DNA from: Pedobacter sp. Hv1
GTDB lineage: Bacteria; Bacteroidota; Bacteroidia; Sphingobacteriales; Sphingobacteriaceae
Length of the DNA stretch: 64,000 nt
NCBI RefSeq assembly: GCF_001412215.1
Contig: NZ_LLWP01000008.1
Coordinates: 248,001-312,000 of the forward strand
Direction of reading: 5' to 3'
In this document: positions 42,877 through 52,254 of the stretch, piece by piece
Layout: the number at the start of each line of letters is the position of its first letter
How positions within the stretch are numbered: position 1 is the first letter of the stretch
Notes under the pieces: model-generated
What the model saw: only the letters and a program-made list of their open reading frames with translations
Databases searched by the model: none
Told to the model about the DNA's origin: nothing
Position numbers and translations under genes: made by a program

Positions 42877-44406
42877 CTACAATTTATTAGGCTGATAAAA
42901 TCTCATTGTTCCATCTTCTTCGCTGGCTACAATTAACAAACTTCTTCCATTCGGGCTATCTTTAGCTTTCACAAATAGTAAACCCTCTGGTGCATCTCCT
43001 GTTTCAAAAACTTGTATAAATTTAGGTGCATTTGGTATGCTGATATCATAAACTGCAATAGCATCAGCACGTTCCATTCCAATAAAGGCAATGGTTTTTC
43101 CATTGATCTCTGCTACCGTAACGCTTTCAACTTCTACTCCTTTTTTAGGCGAACGTTTATCATCGTATTTATTATTAAGATCGGCTGCAACATGTTGCTC
43201 TAAATCTTTTCCAATATGTGCAACCACAGCACCAGTAGCGGCATTGTGAATGCTCATGCTTCTGCCACCTACTGCATATAATTCTTCATAAAAACCATCC
43301 TTGTTTTTACCAGAGGCTTCGGTAATCACCAACTTGCCCATATTGGCATCTAACTGTAAAGTGGCAGCATTAGGAAACTTAACAGGATCTAATTTCACTT
43401 TTTTAACCGTAGTTTCTTCTTTATAGCCATCGTACTCACGGGTATCGCCTTCATTGGCCAAGGCAAAATAACCTGTTCCATTTACAGTAAAATGAGAAAT
43501 GGCATCTGGCAGGTAATAGGCTTTAAGTGGCCAAGTTTTTGCTTCGTATTTACCATCTTCTGTTACATCAAATGCATTTTCTGCTAAACTGATATCACGT
43601 GTACCCAAAGGCATTACTTTGGTAATTACACCAGCAACAATATCAACCTCTGCTACGCCATTATTTTCTTGCAGGGTAACGTAAGCTTTTTTAGAATCAG
43701 CACTAATGGTAATATATTCTGGCTCAATATCTTGGGCAAAGCTAGATTTACTGCCTTCTGGACCACCGAAAATTCTAAATCCACCAGCCATTAAAGTGGT
43801 TTGATTGCCTTCGAAACCTGCAAAGTTCAATGTTTTAACAGCATAATTGTTTTTAACATCAATAATAGAAATAGAACCTACTGGATCAACGGTATAACTG
43901 GCGTTAGGCTCGCCCTCGTTGGCCGACATGATATAGTTGCCATCTGGACTAAAAGTTACCATATCTGGCAAGGCTCCAACTGTTACTTTTTTAACTTCTT
44001 CGTAAGTAGACGTTTTAAATACATAAATGCTACCATTATCTTGTTTTACTGCAGCCTCTACAGCTACCGCTAATAATCCATTTGATACCGCTACACTATT
44101 TGCCCAACCTTGGCCAGCAAATTCAATGCTTTTAACTTTAGTTACCGTTGGGAAATTGCTCAGGTCAATTACATCAACTCTCGATGTAGTTTCGTTATTG
44201 ACTACAAATAGTTTTTTGGTCAAAGGGTCATAGGCAGAAATTTCTGCGGCAGCAACGCCACCCAAATCGATCATGGCAGCCTGTTTAAAAGTTGCTACAT
44301 CTTCTTTAATTTCAACCTCAGGTTCAATTTGAGTGTTCTTTTTACAGGCACTCAGGGCTAGCGAAAAAATCACCAATCCCGTCAATAATTTTGTTTTTAC
44401 GGTCAT
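42877..44406 (-). CDS. Choice-of-anchor I family lipoprotein (beta-propeller)
   Basis: A 509-residue surface or periplasmic lipoprotein (LALSAC, Cys20). The body is a YVTN-like beta-propeller with repeats such as GALPDMVTFSPDGNYIMSANEGEPN and EPEYITISADSKKAYVTLQENN, which match the choice-of-anchor I proteins found linked to alkaline-phosphatase-like and nuclease activities. No catalytic residues are evident. It is transcribed alone, flanked by a terminator and by repeat-rich intergenic DNA upstream. Confidence 0.85.
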   Translation of the reverse strand: MTVKTKLLTGLVIFSLALSACKKNTQIEPEVEIKEDVATFKQAAMIDLGGVAAAEISAYDPLTKKLFVVNNETTSRVDVIDLSNFPTVTKVKSIEFAGQGWANSVAVSNGLLAVAVEAAVKQDNGSIYVFKTSTYEEVKKVTVGALPDMVTFSPDGNYIMSANEGEPNASYTVDPVGSISIIDVKNNYAVKTLNFAGFEGNQTTLMAGGFRIFGGPEGSKSSFAQDIEPEYITISADSKKAYVTLQENNGVAEVDIVAGVITKVMPLGTRDISLAENAFDVTEDGKYEAKTWPLKAYYLPDAISHFTVNGTGYFALANEGDTREYDGYKEETTVKKVKLDPVKFPNAATLQLDANMGKLVITEASGKNKDGFYEELYAVGGRSMSIHNAATGAVVAHIGKDLEQHVAADLNNKYDDKRSPKKGVEVESVTVAEINGKTIAFIGMERADAIAVYDISIPNAPKFIQVFETGDAPEGLLFVKAKDSPNGRSLLIVASEEDGTMRFYQPNKL

Positions 44407-44770
44407 CTTGTTATCTGTTTATCTAACCGCAAAAATATTTCACGAACCCCTCAACAATGTTTACTCAGGATTATCATTGTATTAAATATAACATCTTTTT
44501 TAGTATCAAGATTGGAGTGTCAAGTATCAAGACCGTTTGTTTATCCTTTATCTAACTAAACTTTCTGATTCCAGACTTTCAACCTTTAACTTTCAACTTC
44601 CCTCAATAAGCTCCTATTGGCGTCCCCACCAATAGTGGCTAGCAAATTCCAGACTCTAAACTTTCAACCTTTAACTTTCAACTCCATACGATAAGCTCCT
44701 GTTGGCGTCCCCGCCAATAGTAATTAGCAAATTCCAGACTTTAAACTTTCAACCTTTAACTTTAAACTCC
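44407..44770. repeat. Tandem and direct repeats upstream of the choice-of-anchor I gene
   Basis: This 364-bp gap contains three tandem copies (starting 44569, 44647 and 44732, periods of 78 and 85 bp) of a unit with TTCCAGACTT, CTTTCAACCTTTAACTTTCAA, and a small hairpin around GTTGGCGTCCCCGCCAATAG. The stretch 44525-44625 is also repeated at 46908-47008. No gene is seen. Confidence 0.75.
44525..44625 (+). repeat. Direct repeat flanking the MFS-DeoR pair, left copy
   Basis: This 101-bp stretch aligns without gaps to 46908-47008, with about ten differences. The two copies bracket the MFS and DeoR genes. It starts TATCAAG and includes TTTATCCTTTATCTAACTA. Confidence 0.75.
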
Positions 44771-45943
44771 CTACCTCCTTCTCCAATAAACAATAGCTAC
44801 CAACATTAATAAAAACCCACTAAAGCCTAAGGCAATAGGCAAAGAGAAATGATGTGCAATTACACCTAACAAAGCCGGTCCGGCCAATTGTCCGGCATAA
44901 CCAATGGTAGTAATGGCCGGGATAGCAATAGCAGCAGGCACCTGTTTTAACTTTCCGGCCTCGGTAAAAAATACAGGCACAATGTTAGCCGCACCAATAC
45001 CCAAAAGCACAAAGCCCAGTAGCGAAACCAAAGTGTTTGGAACTATTACCGCCAAAAACAGACCAAAAGCAGCAATAAGTCCACCACCTACTACTATTTT
45101 TTTGGCATTTAATCGATGGATCAAACCATCGCCTAATAAACGCATGGTAGCCATGGCCAACGAAAATGCAGCATAACCCATTCCTGCAAATGCTTCTTCA
45201 ACGCCTCTATTTTCTTTCAAAAATACAGCACTCCAATCCAATATTGAACCCTCTGCTAAAAAAGCAGCAAAACACATTGCCCCCACAGACAGCACACTGG
45301 CATGTAGCCATAAAAATTTGCCTACTGGTTTAACAATAAGTTCCTCAGTTTCTTGTTCATTATTCGCGATTTCTTTTTCAACAGAAAGTGTAAACAGTGA
45401 ACTATACATACTGCATACAATCACAACAATTAGTAAAGCGATACTAACTGCTGCATACATAGGCTGTAAACCTAATTTAATTAAAAAACCTAAACCTAAT
45501 GAACCCAATAAACCACCCACACTAAACAAGCCATGCATAGCCGACATGATGTGTTTACCATGCTTGTTCTGTACTTGTACCGCATGCGAGTTCATGGCTA
45601 CATCTAAAGTACCAACCGCAGCCCCGAAAATAAACAAGGCCACTCCCATTAGCAAAACAGAAGAAAATAACAGCAATAAAGGCAGCATTAGCGCTAATAC
45701 CAATGAAGCTGCCAATATTAGAATTCTACTTCCATACTTATGTCCCAATATGCCACTAATAGGCATCATGCTAATCGCACCTCCACCTAAAAAGAGCAAT
45801 AAAAGACCTAAACTGGCATCATTAATCCCCAGCCTTTCCTTTACCAACGGCACCATAGGTGCCCAACTTGCTATACCCAAACCACATACCAAAAAGATAG
45901 CCCTTGTTGCAACAGCAGCACGTTTTACACTATTCGAATTCAT
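44771..45943 (-). CDS. MFS transporter (YbjJ/fucose-permease-like), copy 2
   Basis: A 390-residue twelve-helix major facilitator with SWAPMVPLVKERLGINDASLG near the start and GHKYGSRILI (motif A-like). A start at 45943 (MNSNSV) is chosen; an in-frame TTG at 45994 would place 17 residues inside the palindromic operator. It is divergent from a DeoR-type regulator with a 48-bp perfect palindrome between them, so its expression is probably controlled by that regulator, in line with a sugar or sugar-derivative substrate. Confidence 0.85.
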   Translation of the reverse strand: MNSNSVKRAAVATRAIFLVCGLGIASWAPMVPLVKERLGINDASLGLLLLFLGGGAISMMPISGILGHKYGSRILILAASLVLALMLPLLLLFSSVLLMGVALFIFGAAVGTLDVAMNSHAVQVQNKHGKHIMSAMHGLFSVGGLLGSLGLGFLIKLGLQPMYAAVSIALLIVVIVCSMYSSLFTLSVEKEIANNEQETEELIVKPVGKFLWLHASVLSVGAMCFAAFLAEGSILDWSAVFLKENRGVEEAFAGMGYAAFSLAMATMRLLGDGLIHRLNAKKIVVGGGLIAAFGLFLAVIVPNTLVSLLGFVLLGIGAANIVPVFFTEAGKLKQVPAAIAIPAITTIGYAGQLAGPALLGVIAHHFSLPIALGFSGFLLMLVAIVYWRRR

Positions 45944-45953
45944 TATTTCTATA

Positions 45954-46001
45954 TTAACAATTGCAAATATATGCAAATTTGCATATATTTGCAATTGTTA
46001 A
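45954..46001. promoter_or_regulatory. Perfect 48-bp palindrome: divergent promoter/operator
   Basis: Every base of 45954-46001 pairs with its mirror. Each half contains TTGCAAATATATGCAA-like sequence, itself nearly symmetrical, so two regulator dimers could bind side by side. It also contains TAnnTTTG boxes on both strands (plus TATATTTG 45984-45991; minus TATATTTG 45971-45964) each preceded by TTG about 20 nt upstream, that is two mirror-image promoters. The minus start point would fall about 15 nt before the MFS gene and the plus one about 60 nt before the DeoR gene. Confidence 0.75.
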
Positions 46002-46057
46002 GCAATGAGTACTGCTTGGCAAACAGTTTAATTGAAAAAAACTATACAATATAGGCT

Positions 46058-46807
46058 ATGCAAAAGGAAGAAAGGTTCGACTACATCTTAAACCAATTGA
46101 ACACAAAAAAACGTGTCGATTACAAATCGCTCGCTAAAGAAATAGGTATTTCTGAAGATACCATAAGGCGAGATATTGCGATGTTGTATAAAAATGGCCT
46201 ACTCTCTAAGGTAAGTGGTGGTGCAGTTATCCGTAGCAACAATCCTTTAAGCTTTCAAGACCGATCAAAGCATTACTCGGCTGCAAAAGACGTCATTGCC
46301 ATTAAAGCACAACAATTTGTAAAAAAGGGGCAAACCATATTTATGGATGGAGGAACAACTATTTGTGCCATTGCCGCACGTTTCCCTATCGATGCTTCCT
46401 TTAAAGTGGTTACCAATAACATGGCTTTATTGCCTATTCTAGCACACCACAAAAATATAGAGGTTACAGTATTGGGAGGCGCCTACCATAAAGACATGAA
46501 AACCAATTTTGGGATCCAAACTTATAGAGAGGTAAACAGTTATATGGCCGACGTTTATTTTATGGGTACCTGTGCTATAGACGCGTCTGAGGGCATTACT
46601 GCTGGTGTTAGCGAAGAAGGAGAAATTAAACGTGCCATGTTGGTTAATGCCATGAAAACAATAGCTATTAGTAATGTTGAAAAATTAAACAGCACCTTTC
46701 ACTTTAGGGTTTGCGATATTGAACAGATCAACGTGCTGATTACAGATCTACCTAGTAACGATATCCGATTAGATGACTTCCGTAACCTGGGTATTGAACT
46801 AGTTTAA
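46058..46807 (+). CDS. DeoR/GlpR-family sugar-responsive regulator
   Basis: A 249-residue repressor with an N-terminal DeoR HTH (VDYKSLAKEIGISEDTIRRD, LLSKVSGGAV) and a C-terminal sugar-phosphate isomerase-like sensor (FMDGGTTICAIA, VVTNNMALL, EGITAGVSEEGEIKRAM). Family members respond to phosphorylated sugars. It is divergent from the MFS transporter and very likely binds the palindrome between them. No sugar kinase or catabolic gene is adjacent, so the effector is unknown. Confidence 0.9.
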   Translation: MQKEERFDYILNQLNTKKRVDYKSLAKEIGISEDTIRRDIAMLYKNGLLSKVSGGAVIRSNNPLSFQDRSKHYSAAKDVIAIKAQQFVKKGQTIFMDGGTTICAIAARFPIDASFKVVTNNMALLPILAHHKNIEVTVLGGAYHKDMKTNFGIQTYREVNSYMADVYFMGTCAIDASEGITAGVSEEGEIKRAMLVNAMKTIAISNVEKLNSTFHFRVCDIEQINVLITDLPSNDIRLDDFRNLGIELV

Positions 46808-46827
46808 CCTAATAAAAGTTAAATCTC

Positions 46828-46891
46828 GTTGGCGAGGACGCCAACAGACAGCATAAACCTACACCTTATTATTGTTGGCGGAGATGCCAAC
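46828..46891. repeat. Two GTTGGCG-type hairpins after the DeoR gene
   Basis: GTTGGCG-AGGA-CGCCAAC (46828-46845) is a perfect hairpin and GTTGGC...GCCAAC (46874-46891) a near copy. They resemble the hairpins at 44614 and 44700 in the tandem repeats, forming a small REP-like family. Confidence 0.65.
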
Positions 46892-46907
46892 AAAAGCATC
46901 ATTGAAA

Positions 46908-47008
46908 TATCAAGGCTATCTGTTTATCCTTTATCTAACTAACCTTTCTGATTCCAGACTTTCAACCTTTAACTTTCAACTTCCTTCCATAAGCTTCTGT
47001 TAGCGTCC
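46908..47008 (+). repeat. Direct repeat flanking the MFS-DeoR pair, right copy
   Basis: Ungapped match to 44525-44625 with about ten differences, 2.38 kb apart and in the same orientation. It ends 28 nt before the stop of the serine hydrolase gene. Confidence 0.75.
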
Positions 47009-47036
47009 TCGCCAACGGCAAGATTCCAGCTTACCA

Positions 47037-48221
47037 TCAACGAATAGACCTACCAATCTGCTGGATAAAACCATGGAAGTTCAGTTTCTTTTGTCTATCG
47101 CCCAAACGCACAACAATTACTTTGTTTTGTGGATTGATATAAACCGATTGGTGAAACATTCCTTGCGCCTTATAATCGTAAACTTTATTGGCATAAAAAT
47201 ATCTACCATCTGGACTTCTTTCTACCGGATAGTTCAATCCATCCTTCTGCAATTGGTTAACTGCACTTAGCGAATCTTTAAAATATCTAAAATCTCTGGT
47301 GGCCCAAAATTGATTTTTGTACCTGTATTTGGTTAGCGTATCTGGATTGGAGGTAGCGGTCACCCATTTTTTAGAAACGAGCTGTTTACCTTCCCAATTG
47401 CCATCTTTCAGATAAAGTCGACCAATTTTGGCAAAATCAAGTGCCGTAGCATTCAAACAGCAAAAGGCTTTAATGTGGTCTTCATCATCTAAGCTCCATA
47501 ATGCATCACTTTCTGCACCTAAAGGTTTCCAAAGCCACTCTTGCATTAACCATTGTAAAGGTTTTCCGGTAGCTTTTTCCAATATAAAGGCCAATACTTG
47601 GGTATTGATACTCTGGTATTCGAAAACCTTTCCGGGTTCATGTTTCATTGTCAACTTCCCTACCATCTTTTTCAGGTCGGCGCCATAATAGCTTCTTGTA
47701 ATTTTCGAAAAAGGATTAAAAGATCTTTCTGTAAAACGAAAACCACTTCGCATATCCAATACCTGTTGGATGGTTAAACGGTTAAAACGCTCATCATTTT
47801 TTGCCAGTTCTGGCAGGTATTTAATCACTAACTCGTTGGTCGATTGAATGGCGCCTTTGTCTATGGCAATGCCCACTAAAGTACCCACAAATGATTTAGA
47901 CATCGAAAAGCTAGGTTGCCTGGCTTTCAATGTTGTGCCTTCAGAAAGGTATTGATAAATAATACTATCGTTTTTAATAACCAAAAACACATTGGTTTTG
48001 GAGTTTTTCAACGAGGTATCTAGCTGTGTTTTTAAAGAGGCATAGGTTGGGTTTGGGTAATTGTACTTAAAATGAAAAGGTGTAACCGATTTTTCAATAG
48101 TTACATTTTCAAATTTGGCACTATCGCCCAAATCTGGAATTAGATATTTAACAGCCCTTAAGGGCACACATGCAGCCAAAAAAAGTAAAACAGCAAGTAA
48201 TAAAAAACTTATCCTCATCAT
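47037..48221 (-). CDS. Serine hydrolase of the beta-lactamase/transpeptidase fold (lipoprotein)
   Basis: A 394-residue class C beta-lactamase-like hydrolase with a lipobox (FLAACV). Catalytic motifs are SMSKSFVG (the SxxK serine, about 104-111), the YQS triad (FEYQSINTQ near 197) and a C-terminal region with GMFHQS instead of a clear HxG/KTG. Family members hydrolyse esters, amides or beta-lactams; the target here is unknown. It is a single gene; a weak hairpin follows the neighbouring lpdA gene. Confidence 0.85.
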   Translation of the reverse strand: MMRISFLLLAVLLFLAACVPLRAVKYLIPDLGDSAKFENVTIEKSVTPFHFKYNYPNPTYASLKTQLDTSLKNSKTNVFLVIKNDSIIYQYLSEGTTLKARQPSFSMSKSFVGTLVGIAIDKGAIQSTNELVIKYLPELAKNDERFNRLTIQQVLDMRSGFRFTERSFNPFSKITRSYYGADLKKMVGKLTMKHEPGKVFEYQSINTQVLAFILEKATGKPLQWLMQEWLWKPLGAESDALWSLDDEDHIKAFCCLNATALDFAKIGRLYLKDGNWEGKQLVSKKWVTATSNPDTLTKYRYKNQFWATRDFRYFKDSLSAVNQLQKDGLNYPVERSPDGRYFYANKVYDYKAQGMFHQSVYINPQNKVIVVRLGDRQKKLNFHGFIQQIGRSIR

Positions 48222-48296
48222 TGCTAAAATACAAAACTTACCATAGCCATTGTTAACCTAGTCAAATAATTACATCTTGTTCATCTATCCTTTACA

Positions 48297-48330
48297 TAAA
48301 AAATCCCACGGTACTTACCGCAGGATTTTT
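48297..48330 (-). terminator. Terminator-like hairpin after lpdA
   Basis: Imperfect stem around AATCCTGCGG / CCGTGGGATT followed by a T-run on the minus strand, about 60 nt past the lpdA stop. Confidence 0.5.
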
Positions 48331-48388
48331 ATTTTCTTTATCCGTTACTCAATTGAGAACTGTCAACTGGAAATTGTCAACTGAAAAC

Positions 48389-49795
48389 TTAAATATGGAT
48401 CGCTCTATTTTCGGTTGCTGCCATAGCCGCTTCCTTTAAAGCTTCTGTATAAGTTGGGTGCGCATGACAGATTCTTGCAATATCCTCAGCCGAAGCACGG
48501 AACTCCATAGCCACAACAGCTTCTGCAATCATATCAGCAGCACGTGGACCAATCATGTGTACGCCTAAAATTTCATCGGTAGCTTCATCAGCCAATACCT
48601 TTACAAAACCATCGGTATCCATACTCGCTTTAGCTCTTCCGCTTGCTTTAAAAGGGAAAGAACCTGCTTTGTATTTGGTGCCTTTTTCTTTCAATTGCTC
48701 TTCGGTATAACCTACAGAAGCAACCTCTGGCCAAGTGTAAACTACACCAGGAATTAGATTATAATTGATGTGTGGTTTCTGTCCTGCAATGGTTTCGGCC
48801 ACATAAATTCCTTCATCTTCAGCTTTGTGCGCCAACATGGCTCCGGTAATTACATCACCAATGGCATATACACCTTTAACAGAAGTTTCTAAGTGCTCGT
48901 TTACTGGAATTTTTTTACCTCTCTCTTCTAAGGTAATGCCAATTTTATCTAAGCCTAAACCTTCGCTATAAGCAGTTCTACCTACGGCAACAATACAGTA
49001 ATCGGCTTCTACTTTAACTGGTTCACCTTTGGCGTTATCGGCAGTAACGGTAACTGTTTTACCTTTAACACTAGCGCCAGTAACTTTATGGCCCATTAAG
49101 AATTCCATGCCTAAAGATTTCTTTAACACACGCTGCAATTCTTTACCTAAACCAGCATCCATGGTGCCAATAATTGCAGGCATAAACTCAACAACAGTTA
49201 CTTTGGTACCCAAACGAGCATATACTGAACCAAGCTCTAGGCCAATTACCCCACCACCAATTACCACCATGGTTTTTGGCACTTCTTTAATATTTAAAGC
49301 TTCGGTAGAAGTAATGATGCGTTTTTTATCGATCGGTAAAAAAGGTAGCGCTGTAGGTTTAGAACCTGTAGCAATAATTACATTTTTTGCCGAAAGTGTT
49401 TCGGTAGTACCATCGGCCTTAGTTACCAAAATGGTGTTTTTATCAACAAAAGAACCTACACCTTCAAAGGCATCGATCTTGTTTTTCTTAAATAAATAAG
49501 TGATACCAGCAGTGTTTTGCGCCACTACATCATCTTTGCGGGCAATCATCTGTTTCATATCAACCTTTAAATCTTTTAGGTTAATACCGTGTGTAGTAAA
49601 ACTGTGCGCCGCATTGTGATAATGCTCAGAAGAATCTAATAAAGCTTTAGAAGGAATACAACCTACATTTAAGCAGGTACCTCCATAAGTTTTATATTTT
49701 TCTACTACTGCTGTTTTTAAACCTAACTGTGCACAGCGAATGGCACCTACATAACCGCCCGGGCCCGAGCCTATAACAACTACATCGTATTGCAT
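48389..49795 (-). CDS. lpdA: Dihydrolipoyl dehydrogenase (E3)
   Basis: A 468-residue flavoenzyme reoxidising lipoamide in 2-oxoacid dehydrogenase complexes. FAD site GSGPGGYVGAIRCAQ near 9, redox-active disulfide GGTCLNVGCIPSK near 39-51, NAD-binding VVIGGGVIGLELGSVYARLG near 180, and the C-terminal dimer motif HAHPTYTEALKEA. It is in full length and not adjacent to other complex genes, although sucB and sucA lie 10 kb away on the same strand. It therefore probably serves both pyruvate and 2-oxoglutarate dehydrogenases. Confidence 0.95.
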   Translation of the reverse strand: MQYDVVVIGSGPGGYVGAIRCAQLGLKTAVVEKYKTYGGTCLNVGCIPSKALLDSSEHYHNAAHSFTTHGINLKDLKVDMKQMIARKDDVVAQNTAGITYLFKKNKIDAFEGVGSFVDKNTILVTKADGTTETLSAKNVIIATGSKPTALPFLPIDKKRIITSTEALNIKEVPKTMVVIGGGVIGLELGSVYARLGTKVTVVEFMPAIIGTMDAGLGKELQRVLKKSLGMEFLMGHKVTGASVKGKTVTVTADNAKGEPVKVEADYCIVAVGRTAYSEGLGLDKIGITLEERGKKIPVNEHLETSVKGVYAIGDVITGAMLAHKAEDEGIYVAETIAGQKPHINYNLIPGVVYTWPEVASVGYTEEQLKEKGTKYKAGSFPFKASGRAKASMDTDGFVKVLADEATDEILGVHMIGPRAADMIAEAVVAMEFRASAEDIARICHAHPTYTEALKEAAMAATENRAIHI

Positions 49796-49869
49796 AACCT
49801 AAAAAATTTTGATGTGGCTAAGTTACACATTAGTTTTATTCTAGTAAAGGTGATTGGCAAAAAGTAATG

Positions 49870-50284
49870 TGTAAAAAGTACTAAGTACTAAGTATAAAGA
49901 CATAGTTGTTCATTGGTTCATTAGTAAAAAGTACCAAGTATTAAGTATAAAGACACAGTAGTTCATTGGTTCAATTGTTCATTAGTAAAAAGTACCAAGT
50001 ATTAAGTATAAAGACATAATAGTTCATTCGTCATTAGTTCATTAGTAAAAAGTACTAAATATAAAGTATAAAGACACAAGAGTTCATTCGTCATTAGTTC
50101 AATAGTTCATTTGTATAGCCTATCCAGTATAAAGATTTAGCGAGACATCCCAATTTTGTGAATACGCCTAACAAACTTCACATTTTGTGAACAACACAAC
50201 TTATAACTTAAAATGTACAACTTTTAACTTTCAATCCATTTTCCATCTTACCTCTTACATATCTATTCCCTATTTACTATTCCC
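49870..50284. repeat. Composite intergenic repeat module, copy B
   Basis: In the 584-bp divergent gap between lpdA and the CocE operon. Motif order is as in copy A: four AAGTA(C)TAAGTATAAAGACA units alternating with GTTCATTGGTTCATTAG, then CAATTTTGTGAA and CACATTTTGTGAAC, CAACTTTTAACTTTCAA, CCATTTTCCATCTTACCTCT and CTATTCCCTATTTACTATTC. The element lies between the putative promoter regions of both genes. No gene is seen. Confidence 0.8.
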
Positions 50285-50379
50285 CAAAAAACCATCACAA
50301 TCTTGATACCTATCTTCAAATAATTTATACAACAAAACCATTTTACATATATTTATACAATTAACCTACCCTATTAAAT

Positions 50380-52254
50380 ATGAACCGCTTAAAATCTACC
50401 CTGTTACTCCTCAGTTTTGTATTTTTCGTTACCAACCTGAAGGCCCAAAACACCTATATCAAAGACAATTACACCAAAACCGACACCTACATTACCATGC
50501 GAGATGGGGTAAAACTCTTTACTTCTATCTACACACCAAAAAATGCTTCGGCACAAAAAAAATACCCAATGATGATGCAGCGTACCTGCTATAGCATTGC
50601 TCCATACGGTATAGACAAATACCCTGGCAAGTTAGGTCCATCGGCTACCATGATGAAAGAGGGTTATATCTTCGTTTACCAAGATGTACGTGGTAGGTAT
50701 AAAAGTGAAGGTACCTTTACCAACATGACCCCGGTAATAGCCAGCAAAAAAAGCAAAACAGATGTGGATGAAGGTTCTGATACTTACGACACGATAGATT
50801 GGCTGATCAAGAATGTAGCCAACAACAATGGCAATGTAGGCCAATGGGGCATTTCGTACCCTGGTTTTTATACCGCAGCTGGTATTTTGAGCAACCACCC
50901 TGCGCTAAAAGCCTCATCGCCACAAGCCCCAATATCTGATTTCTTTTTCGATGATTTCCATCATAACGGAGCCTTTTTACAAGGCTATTTCTTTACCTTC
51001 CCTGTATTTGGGGTACAGAAAAAAGACACCACTACTACAGCATGGTACAACAACCAAATGGTTAAAACAGGTACCAGAGATGGTTACCAGTTTGGTTTAG
51101 ACCTTGGCCCATTAAGCTATGCCGATAAATACTACAAAGACAATTTCTTTTGGCAAGAGACCGTAAACCATCCCAACTATGATGAGTTTTGGCAAAAACG
51201 TGGCTTATTGAAACATTATACTGCCGATATAAAACCAGCAGTGATGACCGTTGGTGGTTGGTTTGATGCCGAAGATTTATCAGGTCCGCTTAACATTTAT
51301 AAAACCATCGAAAAGAAAAATCCAAATGCCTATAACACCATTGTAATGGGTCCATTTGGGCATGGCCGATGGTCTAGTGAAGCAGGCCATACCATGCACA
51401 GCAACGTGTATTTTGGCGATAGCATTGCTACTTTCTACCAAAAAGAGATCGAATCTAAATTCTTTAGCCACTTTTTAAAAGGCAATGGCGATAAAAACAC
51501 AGGCCTACCAGAAGCCTATATGTATGATACCGGTCTAAAAAAATGGAATACTTTTAGCAAATGGCCAGCAGCAAATGCAACCAAGCAGAAATTATATTTA
51601 GGTGCCAATGGCAAGTTGAGCATGACGGCACCAAAAGCTGCCGGTTCTACTACTTACCTTAGCGATCCTTTAAAACCAGTACCTTATACAGAAGATATTA
51701 CTACCACTACAGGTTTTACCCCACACAACTACATGAGCGAAGACCAGCGTTTTGCAGGTCGCAGGCCAGATGTTTTGGTATTCCAAACTGATGTTTTAAC
51801 AGAAGACATTACCTTGGGTGGCGAAATTATGTCGCATTTAAAAATAGCTACTACAGGCACCGATGCCGATTTCTTTGTAAAACTGATTGATGTTTATCCG
51901 GCAGACGAACCAAACAATGCCTACATGCCCAACAAGAACATTACCTTGAGCAATTATTGGCAAATGGTACGTTCAGAAATTATGCCTGCCCGTTTCCGTA
52001 ACAGTTTCGAAAAACCAGAAGCCTTGGTTGCTGGTAAAAAAACAGACGTTAACTTCCGCTTGCAAGATGTGTTGCACACCTTTAAAAAAGGACACCGTAT
52101 TATGATTCAGGTACAAAGCACCGCTTTCCCTTTGTTTGCCCGTAACCCACAGAAATTTGTACCTAACCCATACAAAGCGGCAGCAGCAGACTATATCAAA
52201 GCCACCCAAACCATATTTAACGATAGTTTTATTGAAGTAGACATTATCAAATAA
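50380..52254 (+). CDS. Secreted CocE/NonD-family hydrolase, copy 1
   Basis: A 624-residue exported hydrolase (signal ends LKAQN, residue 23) of the X-Pro dipeptidyl-peptidase/alpha-amino acid ester hydrolase group. The alpha/beta-hydrolase triad is visible: nucleophile in GQWGISYPGF near 163, Asp in GWFDAEDL near 290 and His in GPFGHGRW near 328. A C-terminal jelly-roll domain (EDITLGGEIMSHLKIATTGTDADFFVKLIDVYP) completes the fold. It ends overlapping the second copy by 1 nt (TAATG). Confidence 0.9.
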   Translation: MNRLKSTLLLLSFVFFVTNLKAQNTYIKDNYTKTDTYITMRDGVKLFTSIYTPKNASAQKKYPMMMQRTCYSIAPYGIDKYPGKLGPSATMMKEGYIFVYQDVRGRYKSEGTFTNMTPVIASKKSKTDVDEGSDTYDTIDWLIKNVANNNGNVGQWGISYPGFYTAAGILSNHPALKASSPQAPISDFFFDDFHHNGAFLQGYFFTFPVFGVQKKDTTTTAWYNNQMVKTGTRDGYQFGLDLGPLSYADKYYKDNFFWQETVNHPNYDEFWQKRGLLKHYTADIKPAVMTVGGWFDAEDLSGPLNIYKTIEKKNPNAYNTIVMGPFGHGRWSSEAGHTMHSNVYFGDSIATFYQKEIESKFFSHFLKGNGDKNTGLPEAYMYDTGLKKWNTFSKWPAANATKQKLYLGANGKLSMTAPKAAGSTTYLSDPLKPVPYTEDITTTTGFTPHNYMSEDQRFAGRRPDVLVFQTDVLTEDITLGGEIMSHLKIATTGTDADFFVKLIDVYPADEPNNAYMPNKNITLSNYWQMVRSEIMPARFRNSFEKPEALVAGKKTDVNFRLQDVLHTFKKGHRIMIQVQSTAFPLFARNPQKFVPNPYKAAAADYIKATQTIFNDSFIEVDIIK

